A stretch of DNA of 64,000 nucleotides from Gigantopelta aegis (GCF_016097555.1 NC_054712.1:52549876-52613875); one strand, 5' to 3'; positions 22,801 to 31,329 are shown, numbered from the stretch's first letter. The notes: a model not told the origin generated them from the letters alone. Numbers and translations are program-made.

Positions 22801-24637
22801 GGGTAATTTTGTTGAGTCCTATATTGTATATACATGGATATGTATACAAAATCATGTAAAAATGTAATAAACCTAAGATTGATGTTTTGGATTTCTTTGT
22901 GTTTTTAACCTTTAGAGGATTAATTTTTAACAAAAACCACGTTGAGTGAGTACAAGTTTATAATTTTTACTCACATATATTCACTTATTTTTTTTTATAA
23001 ATACATGAAATAAAGTTCATATATGAATTGGTAAGTATTATATTCATGTCTTTTTTGTAATTTTTATTATTTTTAGATCGGCTAACGGTGATTAAAATTA
23101 GGCAAAAACTCTAAAAAGTTGCGTTTACTTACGGGCATTTGTGACCAGCTGTCCAGTATTTATGTCCATTATTCCCGATAACTGGTTTTCTGACCAGATA
23201 TTTTTTTTAAACCCGAACTACGATCGTCGATTCATATTGCAATATTTGGTAATTTTCGTTGTTGGTAAAACTATCAAATTTATTATCAAATTAGCATTCA
23301 CAATCAGCTATCGATCCCTGAAAATGACCGCGACGTGCCGCCATTGTTGTCAAGCGAAAATACTTGCTGAAAACCACTTTTTGAACTCAAAATTTCAAGG
23401 TATTTTCAATTGAAAAAATCAAAACAAAAGCCACCATTTTGGAGAAAAAAATCTTTTTTCTTTTATTATATTTTCGTTTCCGGTGAGTGTCGTGTGCAAA
23501 ACGGCGGGAAATATGAATTGGGGAATGCACTGTATACAGTGTACAGTATGTCGACTGACGTGACGTCGAGCCTGCAGTACTCAGAAGGTTAATGAGGGTG
23601 TTGAGCGGTAGCTACAGTTGATTTTTAGTGTATGTTTCAAAAACATTTTATCTATTTTTAGTGACAAATCATCTATTCACTATATCAAATTGTATCATGA
23701 AGGAAAATGTCATGTTTATATGATCTATATACAGCACCCAAAACACTAGAAGTACAAAATTATACCAGATGTATCTATATACAAGTATTAATATATTTGT
23801 AACCCATAATATTTATATTCAGCATGTAGCTTTTACAAGGCCTAATGTTTTTCACAAAGGACCACAATGAACATTGGTAGTTTTTATGGCTAGACAATAT
23901 TAACAGTACCGGAGGGAGGGAAAACAATTATTAACGAGATGAAATGTACTCACATTATATATATATTGTCACAATATGTTGATTATGGTATTTGGAAGTG
24001 AAGGTGTGGTTATTGGGGTGGCAGGAGGCCCTTGTATACAACAAAACAAATGAATATCAGACTGGGAACTTTTTTTCTTTTTTTTTGTTACACAACAGGA
24101 AAGATACAGGGAATTTTAATTTGAAGATTCTGTTGGTTCCCTGTTATAAAGCAAAGACAAATTCATGGGTGTCAAGTCAAATTTTTGAAATAAAACCCTG
24201 GAATTAGTACTCTTGAGAAAACCCATAACTTGTGACAGTGCAGAAGATGCAATTTGCGAGTGCCAAATATAGTCCTGGTCCCATATGTTAGAAGCAATCT
24301 TCAACCTACGAAATCGTAAAACCATCTTAAGTTATGACATAACTTCAGCATGTGCTGTAGTGACATCACAGCCTACAATGATTTTGTAGCGCTAAGATGG
24401 CTTCAAAAATATGGGTCCAGGTATACTAGTCTTGTTGAGTTGTTTATACCATTTGTCCATGATTTGCTTACAGAATTCTACACCTCGCAAAAGAATCCAC
24501 ATCATGAAGATCTTTTGCAAATATTGCAGAAGTTACAAGCAGATAATGATCGGGATGTGAGATACTTCGTCACAAAGCCTCCAGAAACTGATATTTCTCT
24601 TGATACGGTTGGTAGCATTCAAATACTAAGCATTTAA
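3027..24637 (+). CDS. PPP4R1: Protein phosphatase 4 regulatory subunit 1 (PPP4R1) homologue, 3' portion, 13 exons
   Basis: Regulatory HEAT/ARM-repeat subunit that binds the catalytic subunit PP4c; in vertebrates the complex acts on NF-kB and TRAF signalling components (family knowledge). Coding segments: 3027-3131, 3510-3575, 5111-5269, 6392-6516, 7239-8167, 8840-8952, 9823-10008, 10607-10768, 11242-11342, 19911-20031, 21155-21270, 21583-21743, 24474-24637. All junctions are GT-AG, phases match throughout, and the sum is 2508 nt. The translation follows the vertebrate protein in order: [38 protein letters not shown], a long acidic linker ending in FQFWRPPFP, then [40 protein letters not shown]-like and DRDVRYF blocks. 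HEAT repeats flank the acidic linker. The N-terminal exons (roughly a quarter to a third of the protein) lie upstream of the window. No frameshift or stop is seen in any exon. Confidence 0.93.
3510..3575 (+). CDS. PPP4R1: PPP4R1 exon (VCAANFG block)
   Basis: Acceptor tcattttag, donor gtgagt at 3576. Twenty-two codons beginning [14 protein letters not shown], which directly continues FHVRK of the previous exon, as in the vertebrate protein. Confidence 0.92.
3576..5110. other. PPP4R1 intron with a MITE nested in a SINE fragment
   Basis: Holds poly-A and AT-rich stretches (3708-3915), a reverse-strand SINE tail (4121-4193 resuming at 4964) and the nested MITE at 4194-4958. A 35-base duplication around 5034-5098 (ctcttgtttttagaac) precedes the acceptor at 5110. 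No coding exon is seen. Confidence 0.6.
4194..4958. mobile_element. MITE with CAGTG termini and 5-bp GTTAA target duplication
   Basis: Perfect 15-bp inverted termini: CAGTGTTCTAGCTAG at 4194-4208 and CTAGCTAGAACACTG at 4944-4958. GTTAA flanks it at 4189-4193 and 4959-4963, and removing the element rejoins a SINE tail (catatg-gttaa-ggaccacac) as seen intact in other copies. The inside is non-coding, with cagggcgg-rich ends. CAG-type termini resemble hAT elements, but the duplication is 5 bp rather than 8, so the superfamily is open. Confidence 0.8.
5111..5269 (+). CDS. PPP4R1: PPP4R1 exon ([14 protein letters not shown] block)
   Basis: Acceptor ttgttttcag, donor gtaagt at 5270. Fifty-three codons with [14 protein letters not shown] and a DQSRW end, a very conserved HEAT repeat pair of the family. 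An imperfect purine-rich repeat and a 65-bp satellite start directly after the donor. Confidence 0.95.
5290..5870. repeat. 65-bp tandem repeat in a PPP4R1 intron
   Basis: Six units of exactly 65 bases begin at about 5483, 5548, 5613, 5678, 5743 and 5808. They are almost identical (one g to a change in unit 5). The units start ggctacagggttagaa and end ttgccatactatattta. Preceding it, 5300-5455 is a looser repeat built on gataaaggaatagaatt. Confidence 0.93.
6392..6516 (+). CDS. PPP4R1: PPP4R1 exon ([12 protein letters not shown] block)
   Basis: Acceptor tgtttgcag; donor gtatgt at 6517. Encodes [19 protein letters not shown] then a diverged tail leading into the acidic linker. Leaves two bases (gg) that join the first base of the next exon. 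Confidence 0.93.
6517..7238. other. PPP4R1 intron with a dispersed repeat (6721-7140)
   Basis: 6721-7140 contains ccgtccgtctgtccatctgtcc, a run reading gctttgagatattaagctgaaatgtatatag, a poly-T run at 6908-6933 and two similar blocks (ttacagaattaaggccctt and tcagagttatggccctt). I recognise this arrangement as a widespread mollusc interspersed repeat, but cannot assign a class. No coding potential is seen. Confidence 0.45.
7239..8167 (+). CDS. PPP4R1: PPP4R1 large exon, acidic low-complexity linker
   Basis: Acceptor ctttttag; donor gtaaat at 8168. About 310 codons, by far the largest exon. Rich in D, E, S and T, so probably disordered, and it contains the family landmark [17 protein letters not shown] near codon 210 (vertebrate counterpart: SFHFWRTPLPEIDLD). 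The open frame extends upstream to 7198, but that part is the intronic polypyrimidine tract; the splice site fits the frame (2+1 bases). The linker separates the two HEAT blocks in this family. Confidence 0.92.
8685..8795. repeat. AT/ATAC microsatellite
   Basis: A (TA)n run from about 8718 to 8768 flanked by tatgtatacgcatac-type imperfect units. It creates a spurious reverse-strand frame of I and Y residues. Confidence 0.95.
8840..8952 (+). CDS. PPP4R1: PPP4R1 exon ([14 protein letters not shown])
   Basis: Acceptor ttattttag, donor gtaaaa at 8953. Completes the split codon from the 8167 boundary and encodes [19 protein letters not shown], matching the end of the vertebrate linker (YIHSDSDLS..SPDE). 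Lies about 45 bases downstream of the AT microsatellite region. Confidence 0.88.
9297..9515 (+). mobile_element. Degenerate tRNA-derived SINE
   Basis: Contains the family landmarks in order: aaagcactcaactgatgtgtgg (head), tagccagtgcaa, ggctagtgtgtgctgtcat, catgtaaaagatcccttgtt and aatcgaaaaaaatagcaggtttc. Strongly diverged, in the intron before exon 9823. Confidence 0.6.
9823..10008 (+). CDS. PPP4R1: PPP4R1 exon ([18 protein letters not shown])
   Basis: Acceptor gtacattttcag, donor gtaaat at 10009. Sixty-two codons with [20 protein letters not shown] and [10 protein letters not shown], nearly identical to vertebrate PPP4R1. The longer reading frame from 9733 runs through the intron and should not be used. 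Confidence 0.95.
10607..10768 (+). CDS. PPP4R1: PPP4R1 exon ([24 protein letters not shown])
   Basis: Acceptor cttcttttcag. Fifty-four codons with [19 protein letters not shown] and [16 protein letters not shown]. The donor is gtacag at 10769, weaker than the others in the gene, but it joins in phase to the next exon and yields DFVR-LLK as in the family. Confidence 0.94.
11242..11342 (+). CDS. PPP4R1: PPP4R1 exon ([10 protein letters not shown])
   Basis: Acceptor ttttgttgcag, donor gtaagt at 11343. Encodes [13 protein letters not shown], matching the vertebrate DNSRNWRFRAELAEQ. It ends with two bases (ca) completed by g across the 8.6 kb transposon-bearing intron. Confidence 0.94.
11843..11959 (+). 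repeat. DIRS left inverted terminal repeat
   Basis: 117 bases beginning TGCTAGCACAACAAATATGC that are the perfect reverse complement of 17895-18011. The outer 22 bases (11821-11842) are unique to the left end and are found inverted in the internal complementary region. Confidence 0.95.
12097..14429 (+). pseudogene. DIRS Gag-like region (one frameshift, one internal stop)
   Basis: The ATG at 12097 follows a Kozak-like acc. The N-terminus has a cysteine-rich segment (spaced C residues around [16 protein letters not shown], residues 15-50) of probable nucleic-acid-binding or structural role. The frame opened at 12097 ends at 13320, but the protein-like reading shifts to the frame of 13353-14429 at a C-run near 13183-13196 and meets one TGA at 13290-13292. 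The C-terminal part is basic ([16 protein letters not shown]). The stop at 14427-14429 is in the same frame as the start of the polymerase region. Confidence 0.75.
14436..16400 (+). pseudogene. DIRS reverse transcriptase - RNase H region (several frameshifts)
   Basis: RT landmarks: [11 protein letters not shown] and [12 protein letters not shown] in the 14436 frame; [39 protein letters not shown] and YLDDWL (15080-15097) in the next frame; then FTYLGVVFD in the first frame again. RNase H follows from about 15557: [40 protein letters not shown] and LADALSRH. A further domain ([27 protein letters not shown]) spans 16015-16300. Frame changes lie near 14760 (G-run), 15168 (T-run), 15550 (C-run) and 16012. 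Catalytic residues are all visible, so only the frame is damaged. Confidence 0.85.
16375..17447 (+). pseudogene. DIRS tyrosine recombinase (one frameshift)
   Basis: Integrates the circular DNA form. The N-terminal core-binding part is [19 protein letters not shown]. Catalytic signature: the first arginine in [11 protein letters not shown], the H-x-x-R box in [13 protein letters not shown], and a C-terminal [12 protein letters not shown] holding the tyrosine nucleophile. The frame opened at 16375 stops at 17118; the remainder continues in the frame of 17103-17447. The change coincides with a run of seven A at 17092-17098. It overlaps the end of the preceding frame, as is common in DIRS elements. 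Confidence 0.88.
17736..17839 (+). repeat. DIRS internal complementary region (ICR)
   Basis: 17736-17780 is the exact reverse complement of the left extremity 11821-11865. 17778-17839 is the exact reverse complement of the right extremity 17997-18058. The two overlap on ATT. This is the template arrangement used to restore the ends in DIRS replication. Confidence 0.93.
17895..18011 (-). repeat. DIRS right inverted terminal repeat
   Basis: Perfect 117-base reverse complement of the left repeat; the right-specific extremity 18012-18058 ends in CTAAT. Confidence 0.95.
18171..19636 (-). mobile_element. Tc1-like DNA transposon with 23-bp termini and TA target site
   Basis: Termini CTCTTCAAAAAAAGAAACGC at 18171 and its complement ending at 19636 match over 23 bases. 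TA flanks both sides (18169-18170 and 19637-19638). The element is 1466 bp and carries a single transposase on the reverse strand. It lies 112 bases after the end of the DIRS element, in the same PPP4R1 intron. Confidence 0.93.
18350..19319 (-). pseudogene. Tc1-like transposase, inactivated
   Basis: Reads from the Met at 19319 ([20 protein letters not shown]) with two helix-turn-helix regions ([27 protein letters not shown]). The DDE triad is visible: D in FSDESRF, D in [10 protein letters not shown] in [11 protein letters not shown]. Damage: a frameshift near 18855, after DGRA, and an in-frame TAA at 18608-18610 just after the second D. The C-terminal stretch stays open to 18350. The usual length for the family is about 340 residues, which the broken reading matches. 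Confidence 0.9.
19650..19820 (+). mobile_element. tRNA-derived SINE fragment
   Basis: Contains ccagccagtgcaccacaactgg, ggtatgtgctatcctgtct, gcacataaaagatacctt, aatcgaaaagagtagcccatgaag and a gtcgttaaataaa tail, all landmarks of the local SINE family. The head is missing. Confidence 0.85.
19822..19893. repeat. AT microsatellite
   Basis: Nearly pure (TA)n between the SINE tail and the acceptor of exon 19911. Confidence 0.95.
19911..20031 (+). CDS. PPP4R1: PPP4R1 exon ([18 protein letters not shown])
   Basis: Acceptor tgtgttacag right after a long AT microsatellite; donor gtgaga at 20032. Encodes [18 protein letters not shown] and [15 protein letters not shown], which align with vertebrate LLLELYSPRDVYDYL and ADKVSSVRWISYKL. 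Confidence 0.93.
21155..21270 (+). CDS. PPP4R1: PPP4R1 exon ([11 protein letters not shown])
   Basis: Acceptor ttccattatag, donor gtgagt at 21271. About 38 codons ending [11 protein letters not shown], corresponding to the vertebrate FGRCPKWSGRQ HEAT helix. Leaves two bases joined to the next exon. Confidence 0.9.
21298..21440 (+). mobile_element. SINE fragment
   Basis: gggctatttctcattccagcc, caatcctgtctgggatg, ccttgctgctaatcagaaagagtagcc: same body as the other SINE copies, without head or tail. Confidence 0.75.
21583..21743 (+). CDS. PPP4R1: PPP4R1 exon ([11 protein letters not shown])
   Basis: Acceptor ttaattttacag, donor gtataa at 21744. Encodes [19 protein letters not shown] and [15 protein letters not shown], counterpart of vertebrate DRVPNVRVLLAKTL. 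Ends on the first base of a codon. Confidence 0.9.
21929..22522 (+). mobile_element. TTAA-flanked MITE, copy 1
   Basis: Flanked by TTAA at 21925-21928 and 22523-22526. Ends CCTTTTGACTACTGCAG and CCAGTAGTCTAAAGG are imperfect inverted repeats. The TTAA site and CC ends suggest a piggyBac-type target. 594 bases, non-coding, with small palindromes GAGATATCTC and CACTGTATACAGTG. Confidence 0.8.
22909..23588 (-). mobile_element. TTAA-flanked MITE, copy 2 (inverted)
   Basis: Flanked by TTAA at 22905-22908 and 23589-23592. Over most of its length it is the reverse complement of copy 1 (for example the cggaaacg, cggcaggaaaatatgaattggg and CACTGTATACAGTG segments). An extra ~85 bases near 22990-23080 account for its greater length. 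Confidence 0.8.
24474..24637 (+). CDS. PPP4R1: PPP4R1 terminal exon ([13 protein letters not shown])
   Basis: Acceptor gatttgcttacag. Completes the split codon and encodes [19 protein letters not shown], counterpart of vertebrate MALQMDRDSDVKYF close to the natural C-terminus. Reading through gives a stop at 24635-24637. An alternative would splice after 24607 (poor donor gttggt) to a good acceptor at 25351, adding only VPV and a stop at 25361-25363. The exon is secure; its exact 3' end is not. Confidence 0.85.
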
Positions 24638-24859
24638 CTTCAAACATTCATTTGATATTAGTTTGAAAAATTATTTTTATACCACTGTTCCATACGTTAA
24701 CATAAGATAAAAACATTTACGTTCCATTAGGTTAACAAAAGTTATCTGCAATGTTTAAAATGATCTTTGAGTGTTAGAAAAGTTCATGGTATGCTTACAA
24801 TTACATATCTCACAATGCTTAGTAAATACAGCCATCTGTTTTACTCCAAGTCCTGTCTG

Positions 24860-25252
24860 TGGGCTATTTCTCCATTCATTCAAGATGTGAGAATGTAACC
24901 CTGTGATAAAGCACTCGCCTGATGTGTCGGTTGGTCTAGGATTGATTCAGTTTGATGGGCCCATTGGGCTATTTCTCCATTCATTCAAGATGTGAGAATG
25001 TAACCCAGTGATAAAGCACTCGCCTGATGTGTCGGTTGGTCTAGGATTGATTCAGTTTGGTGGGCCCATTGGCTATTTCTCGTTCCAGCCAATGCTCCAC
25101 ATATGTAATGTTCCGCCTGTGGAATAATATATATAAAAGATTCCTTACTGCTAATCAAAAAGGGTAGCCCAGGACATGATGGCAGTTGGCTCTTAACTAT
25201 ATGTCCGATGCCATATGAGTAATTAAATGTGTTGTGAATCATTAAATAAAAC
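24860..25252 (+). mobile_element. SINE with internally duplicated head
   Basis: A ~112-base block, gggctatttctccattcattc through ctaggattgattcagttt, occurs at about 24862 and again at about 24966, followed by one body (ccagccaatgctccac to aatcattaaataaaac). It lies in the likely 3' UTR or flank of PPP4R1. Confidence 0.75.
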
Positions 25253-26202
25253 ATTTTTTTCTTCCTTATCAGTCTCCTATTTTCAAAGACTAAAATTTGC
25301 ATCGCTGAATAAAAGTCCACTACTTATGTTCACATTTGCTTAATTTTCCAGGTACCAGTTTAATTTGCTAAAACAAATTACCAATTGTTACAGCTACACT
25401 GAAGTGAAGGCTTGTTGCGATCTCCAAAATGCTGTAGCAGTTGCCTACAAACTCCACATGCTCAATAATCCAGTATCGAGATGCAATGTTTGTGTGTGGA
25501 TAATTCAACTTGTGATACTTAAAGACTATTTCAATGGACACATTATGAGATAAGCGCGTGTGATTTAAAAAAGAAAAGAAAAGAAGAAGAAGAAAAATAC
25601 TGTACCCACCTATCTAGGGCACATTTTGTGGGAAACTTGGTCTATATATCCAAAGGGATAAGCATGAATCTTAATTGTTGTAAACGCAGGTCAAATGGTC
25701 GATTGATTTAAAGCACTGTACTGTCGAACCGTTTAGGTGGACATTAATATATAGTTTGGATGTAAAATTATCTATGCAAATAACATGAAACTTGTTAGGA
25801 CACGTTTTGTTTTGTTTGGTGTGTGCAAATTTTTATTTTATTGAGCTTTGTGTGAATGGTATAATTTGCATTGAATTTGAAGATTGTGGGTGGGAGGGGT
25901 TGATGTTTTAAGTGTGCAGCTCCCTAATTATACAAAGTTTATATTTACGATTGTAACATGTTGACATTATATTGTATTTTCCCCAATTTTGAGACCAATC
26001 ATTTATGAAAGCATTATTTCTACAAATAATCAAAGATTTCTATTCTGATAAGGTATAGTAAAACAAATACTTAATTACCAAAAAAAAAGAGAACAAATTT
26101 ATTCTTGCATGTAGGTGCAAAAATATTGATACTGGTATTGTACTGATGTTTATAACCACTGACCCTAGGATTTAGGCATTATATTTGTTGTATTACACGA
26201 GC

Positions 26203-26520
26203 AGGATTTAGTTCTGTCAGTTTAACACTTGCCAGGAGTGCTTGCATCGCAGGATCCATTCAACTGAACTGATAGGTTTTTTCTTATCCCAACCAGTACA
26301 CCACAACTGGTCAAATGATGTGGTATATGTTTTATTGTCGGTGGGAAAGTGCATATAAAAGATTCTTTGATGCTAAGGGGGGAAAATGTAGCATGTTTTG
26401 TTTTTTTTGTTTGTTTTTTTACTACAAGTCAGAATTACCAAATGTTTGCCATTCAGTAGCCTATGATTAATTAATCAATGTGCTCTAGTGGTGTCATTAA
26501 ACAAAACAAACTTTAACTTT
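26203..26520 (+). mobile_element. tRNA-derived SINE
   Basis: Order of landmarks: gcaggatttagttctgtc, ccaaccagtacaccacaactgg, gtggtatatgttttattgtc, gcatataaaagattctttgatgc, and the tail attaattaatcaatgtgctc followed by attaaacaaaacaaactttaac. Confidence 0.8.
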
Positions 26521-28969
26521 ATAAAATATTTTTGTCTGATTTCACACCGGTCATTTTTTCTCTTTTTTTTTTTAATACTATAAATTCATTTACACTTACA
26601 TTTACAAAGTTATAAATTTAGAATTATTTTTAAAAAGTCCTCCAGGTGTTCTGTAGCACCTCAAAATTAATTTCACGCGAAACAAAAGGTAGGTGCCGCC
26701 AAAACTAGGGTCATTGGCTTTTAGACTCATTTAAAATCAAATTTAGAAAGTGGTGTTGATACTAAAATTTACAGTGTGGGACACTAAGAGATTATTTTTA
26801 CTTTTTATTTAATTAGTCTATATTTTAAATTCCATTTGCATTTAAAATGGAGAAATCAAAACTTCAAAGTAAAGGAAGTCTACAATGCATCCAAACTTGC
26901 ATCAATATATAATCACTTTTATAATAGGTGTTTTAGGATTACATTCTATTGATTTTTAAGCCTTCATGTTTTGCAAATGCAAATGGCCTCTAGTCAGAAA
27001 ATTGACGATTTGGATGAATTATGGTATACCGAGTAGTGGATCAGGTTAATAAGGACCAGCAATAGTGCCAAATTGTGATATATTTGAGTTGTTTAGTTTG
27101 CCAGACACTTGAATGAAAGAACTTTACATATTTCTTTATCATATTTCTTCTTGCACAATGATTTTAAAATCATAATACTATAAACCACACTAAATAGGAT
27201 ACAATCGAAGAATTAAATGGTTCTAGTTTTCAAGAATTTAAAAATAATATTTGTTAAATTTATCCATTCCCATATTTTGCTAATTAATGGGTAGGTGATG
27301 AAGGCTTTGTGATACAAAAACTATTTACGGGTGCATAATAAAAACAGAACATAACTACTAAGTGCATCTATTTTGTGGTTATTGCTTTGAATTGTTTTGA
27401 AATTGGATGCTGGTTTTCATGCACTTTCACAAATTTTATATTACTATATCTATAAAAATTCTAAAAGTATATCCATTAGTTTTCAAGATTTTATGGTACA
27501 TAATTAAACTCCCCATACAATCTGGAAAAAAAAACAACTGTGTATCTGGTCATGATAAAATGATTTGTTGCAGGAATTAAGTTTTTAAAAAATAGGTTGT
27601 TCCCACTTTTTATCTAAATGTTTTTCAGATGAATTGCACAATGTAGGGTAGATATGCAACTAAATTTTTTCATAAAAAAATCAATTCACTGTATTAATTT
27701 AAACAACTTGTTTTATATGATGGAATAGTGATTAATAAAAAGTATCCTTTCAAAGCTTACTAATACTAAAATGAATATTAAAAAAAATATTGATAATGGT
27801 TTTTGAGGGTATGTGGATTTACAAATTGCAGTACTTAAGGTTTAGAAATTGCCATGTCATATTCTAGATTTGAAAACATTTTATTGCATAAAGAACAAAA
27901 GATTTGGGCACTAATTTACTAACTTAGGAAGCCTTCTTTTGGCTTATAAATTTATGCCTTATATAAAAAAAATCAAAAAAAAATCAACAGAGATGTTTCT
28001 CATTAAATATGGGATGGGTGGCGTTTGGGGTATTTGCTATCCTGCACAAAGTATTTGTAGTTTATTGTTGAATGATAATGCCTAACTTGAAGTTTGACTG
28101 CTATACTGTGTATAGTTTTCATCATAAGCATGTATATTTTATCAGAGCATGTAAAAGTCTTTCGTCTAACAGTCTTTCAAGCTGTGTCAGGATTTTGTTC
28201 GATCTTTATTGGTGGAAAGAAATAAGGAAACACATCTTAATTTAATTTATTACTAGTTTAGATGTATGTATAACATACAAATATGTAATGTGGGACTGGA
28301 TGTCAATAACAGTTAACTTCCTGGTACTGGACAAGGGTTTTAGTCGCTCTTTGCTGTTACTATTTATCTTATCTCTTATTTCTTTCCACTGGTATATATT
28401 CCAGGTATATTATTATTACTAGTTGTGGGGAAGAAATGTGACTAATTGGGACTGAATTTTCATTTTGGCTGCAATTGTTTTGTAATATTTTTAACATAAA
28501 ATTACAACCATCCAGCACAGCATAAACAAGAAAATAATGCCAATGTGTTTAATGTTGACATTTAGGAAAGCATATCTAACTGCCAAGTCCTGTCGAGGGG
28601 AGGGAGTATCTGAATTTTCTCCATCTACTAGCTGTTGAATTATTGCTCTGTTTAAAGGAAAATATTTTCTTAGGCATATATAATAAAACTTACTAAAACC
28701 TTGTTTACTGTGTTGATTCTCTGTCAGAAAAGAGTTGGGTGAGTGGTGGGAGTAACAAATAACATTGCTCTGTATGTTGATGCTATATATGAAGATATTT
28801 TTGAAGTAGGTTGAAATTAAGTGTTACTAACACATCTATTTTTCCTCTGTTGGCCGAAATCAGCGAATTTAATACTCTAAATATTTTTTAGACATGTTCC
28901 CATACTCGTTACAGATGCTGGTTGGTTGTAGTCGACAAAATATCACAAACCAATTCCAGCAGATACTAT

Positions 28970-29059
28970 GGCCCTGTTTCGCAAAGCAATCTTAGTGCAT
29001 ACAGTAGTTGTGCACTTAATGTGATCTTAGGACTAAGATTGCTTTGTGGAACATGGCCC
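28970..29059. mobile_element. Palindromic MITE (ggccctgtt..caaagc family)
   Basis: Begins ggccctgtttcgcaaagc and ends gctttgtggaacatggccc, the reverse complement with few mismatches. The inner part atcttag..ctaagat is also inverted. A related copy starts at 41671. Confidence 0.75.
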
Positions 29060-29874
29060 AGGACAATAACTTACATCTTGCAGTGTCCAGTCGGTTTTGA
29101 TTTTAACAATCCTATTCCACCAGTGACTGCCTATCAAACAGAGTCGAAGTAGTACATGGGGAAAGTTAAGTCCACCGTGTGTTGCTAACGTTCGCTTGAC
29201 TAGTTTATACACACTACATGGTAAACCAGGTTACCACTTCAGGAACCAGTTTGAATAGTTTGTAAACGTTAGCAAAAAAACGGATGACTGAACTTTGGGG
29301 AAGGTTACACAATGATTAAAAAAAAAAATTGCACATGCAGCATTAAAAATTTGTGTTCCAACCAAGATGTGTTCCAGAGCAGTTGGTATTAAAATGTTTT
29401 TAAATAATTGCGTTGAGTAATGCATTTATTATAAAAAAATTAAAAGCAATAATTTTAAGTGGTATAGTTGCATATTTCTGCCAGCTATAATAATGGTTAT
29501 GATGGAACACTTTTGCTTACTACACCCAAAGCTTTGAAACCGATTCGGCACTGTCAATCTTTAATGGAACAAATTGTTTGGTTCTATTGTATATAAATAT
29601 TTTTTAGATCATGTATATTGCACAATGCCAAAAATGTCAAAATTGGACTTATTTATTATATTTCATAAGTAAGAAAATGTCAACTGAATTACAAGCACAG
29701 AGTTTGTTTTTTGTCTAGTAAACTCATATATAATACTGGTGTTCATTGGTTTCATGATTTATATTCAAACTGGTTTGTACAAAACCTAGCTGGAAATAGA
29801 ATTATCAATGTCTATAACATCTAGGGTCTCCACGAGTACTTTGGCATGGGCCGGGTCCAGCAAGATGCAAGTCC

Positions 29875-30155
29875 ATTCACAGGATTGATGTGCGGTTGGT
29901 TTGGGGTAGATCTCTCTTGATGGGGCCATTGAACTATTTCTGGGTACACCAATTGCATCACGACTGGTACTGATATGTGCTAATCTGTTATCCTGTCTGG
30001 GATGATGCATATAAAAGATCCATTGCTACTAATGGAAAAGTGTAGCGGGTTTCCTCTTTAAGATATGTCAGAATTACCAAATGGATGACATCCAATAGCT
30101 GGTGATTAATAAATCGATTTGCTCTAATGGTGTGTTTAAAGAAAAACTGACTGGA
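29875..30155 (+). mobile_element. tRNA-derived SINE
   Basis: Head aggattgatgtgcggttggtttgg, body tatcctgtctgggatgatgc, cataaaagatccattgctac, gtagcgggtttcctctt, tail gattaataaatcgatttgctc then atggtgtgtttaaag. Confidence 0.8.
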
Positions 30156-30414
30156 GAATTTAAGCAGGCCAGAGCAAGTCTGGAAGATAACCCCCGTCCA
30201 GGAAGGACCAGCTGCAACTTGCTAGGAAATGTTGACAAACTGGCTTGTCACGTGGATCCATCATTTGCACAGTCTCCAAAGTTAGTGCAAGATTGATGAC
30301 TCCTGGGAAGTTTAAGTTACTGGTCATCCTCAGTGGGGGCTGGTGGTGGTGTTACCATTCAAACGCATCCCTGCTTAAATTCTCTGACCCATTGCTTGAC
30401 AGTGGTATAGAATG

Positions 30415-31015
30415 GGGCAATCTAATTAAGCCAGTTGGAGCTCATGTCCACCAATCAAAACCTTATTAGCAGAATCATGCCAGTGATTTGAAAAACATTC
30501 CTAATTATCTTGAGGGTATACGACATTTTTCATGTGAATTACGAATGCCTTATTTAGACCAGTAGAACTAATTTTAATCAGATTGCTAACAACACTGCGT
30601 AGTTTCCAATGTCCAAGTAACATTTCGTCTAAATAATAATTCAAATATTGACCAATCACACTTCGCCTTTTATAACGTTATTTGGGAGCATACAAATTCT
30701 AAAAATATCGGGCGAGTCTATTTTAGTGGCTGCAGTACAGCGAACCATACCAATACATACGGGATGGGTTATCAGTCTACAATTTTACATTACAAATTAT
30801 TTATTTATAAAAAATAAAACATGTTTTAAGGCATTCGTAATTCACACGAAACGTCGTATACCCTCAGGATAATTCAGAATGTTTTCAAATTATTTTTAAA
30901 TCACTGGCATGATTCTGCAAGTAAGGTTTTGATTGGTGGACATGAGCTCCAACTGGCTGCTGTTAGATCCACATGTAATAGTGGAGATAATTTTAATTAG
31001 ATTAAGAATGGGGCA
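30415..31015. repeat. Long foldback (inverted repeat) of about 600 bases
   Basis: The left arm 30415-30553 (including ggagctcatgtccacc, agcagaatcatgccagtga, gagggtatacgac, gaattacgaatgcctta) is mirrored in 30828-31010 (taaggcattcgtaattc, gtcgtataccctc, tcactggcatgattctgc, ggtggacatgagctcc). The centre, about 275 bases, is non-repetitive. GAGGGTATACGAC may be the terminus of a MITE. Confidence 0.75.
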
Positions 31016-31329
31016 GACCCCATAGACTGCATACATATGTTCGTGAACGTAATCCCAGCACTGTACTCCCGTTTTGTCCATTTCTTCTGAATGTCTTGGG
31101 GTACCTAGTAGCAAAGTTCATAAGCTCCACCTTGCCAATTACAAAATAACACAAAACGGTCGGCTAACATTTCAGAAAGTGCAAGGTTCAATACATTTTT
31201 TTTACACATCCTTTTATATTGTCTCGTGTCTCGATAACGAATTGAAATGCTGAATACAGGTCCAATTTATTTTCTTACTCTATTGTCTATTGTCGAAAAT
31301 CGATCCCTGTCAAACACATGGTACTTCTG

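Larger units (their letters stand above)
24638..28960. other. PPP4R1 3' flank and intergenic DNA, no gene seen
   Basis: AT-rich, with SINE copies at 24860-25252 and 26203-26520 and otherwise only short spurious frames. The 3' UTR of PPP4R1 starts here; AATAAA motifs exist, but mostly inside SINE tails, so I cannot place the polyadenylation site. 26520-28900 shows no recognisable element. Confidence 0.55.
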
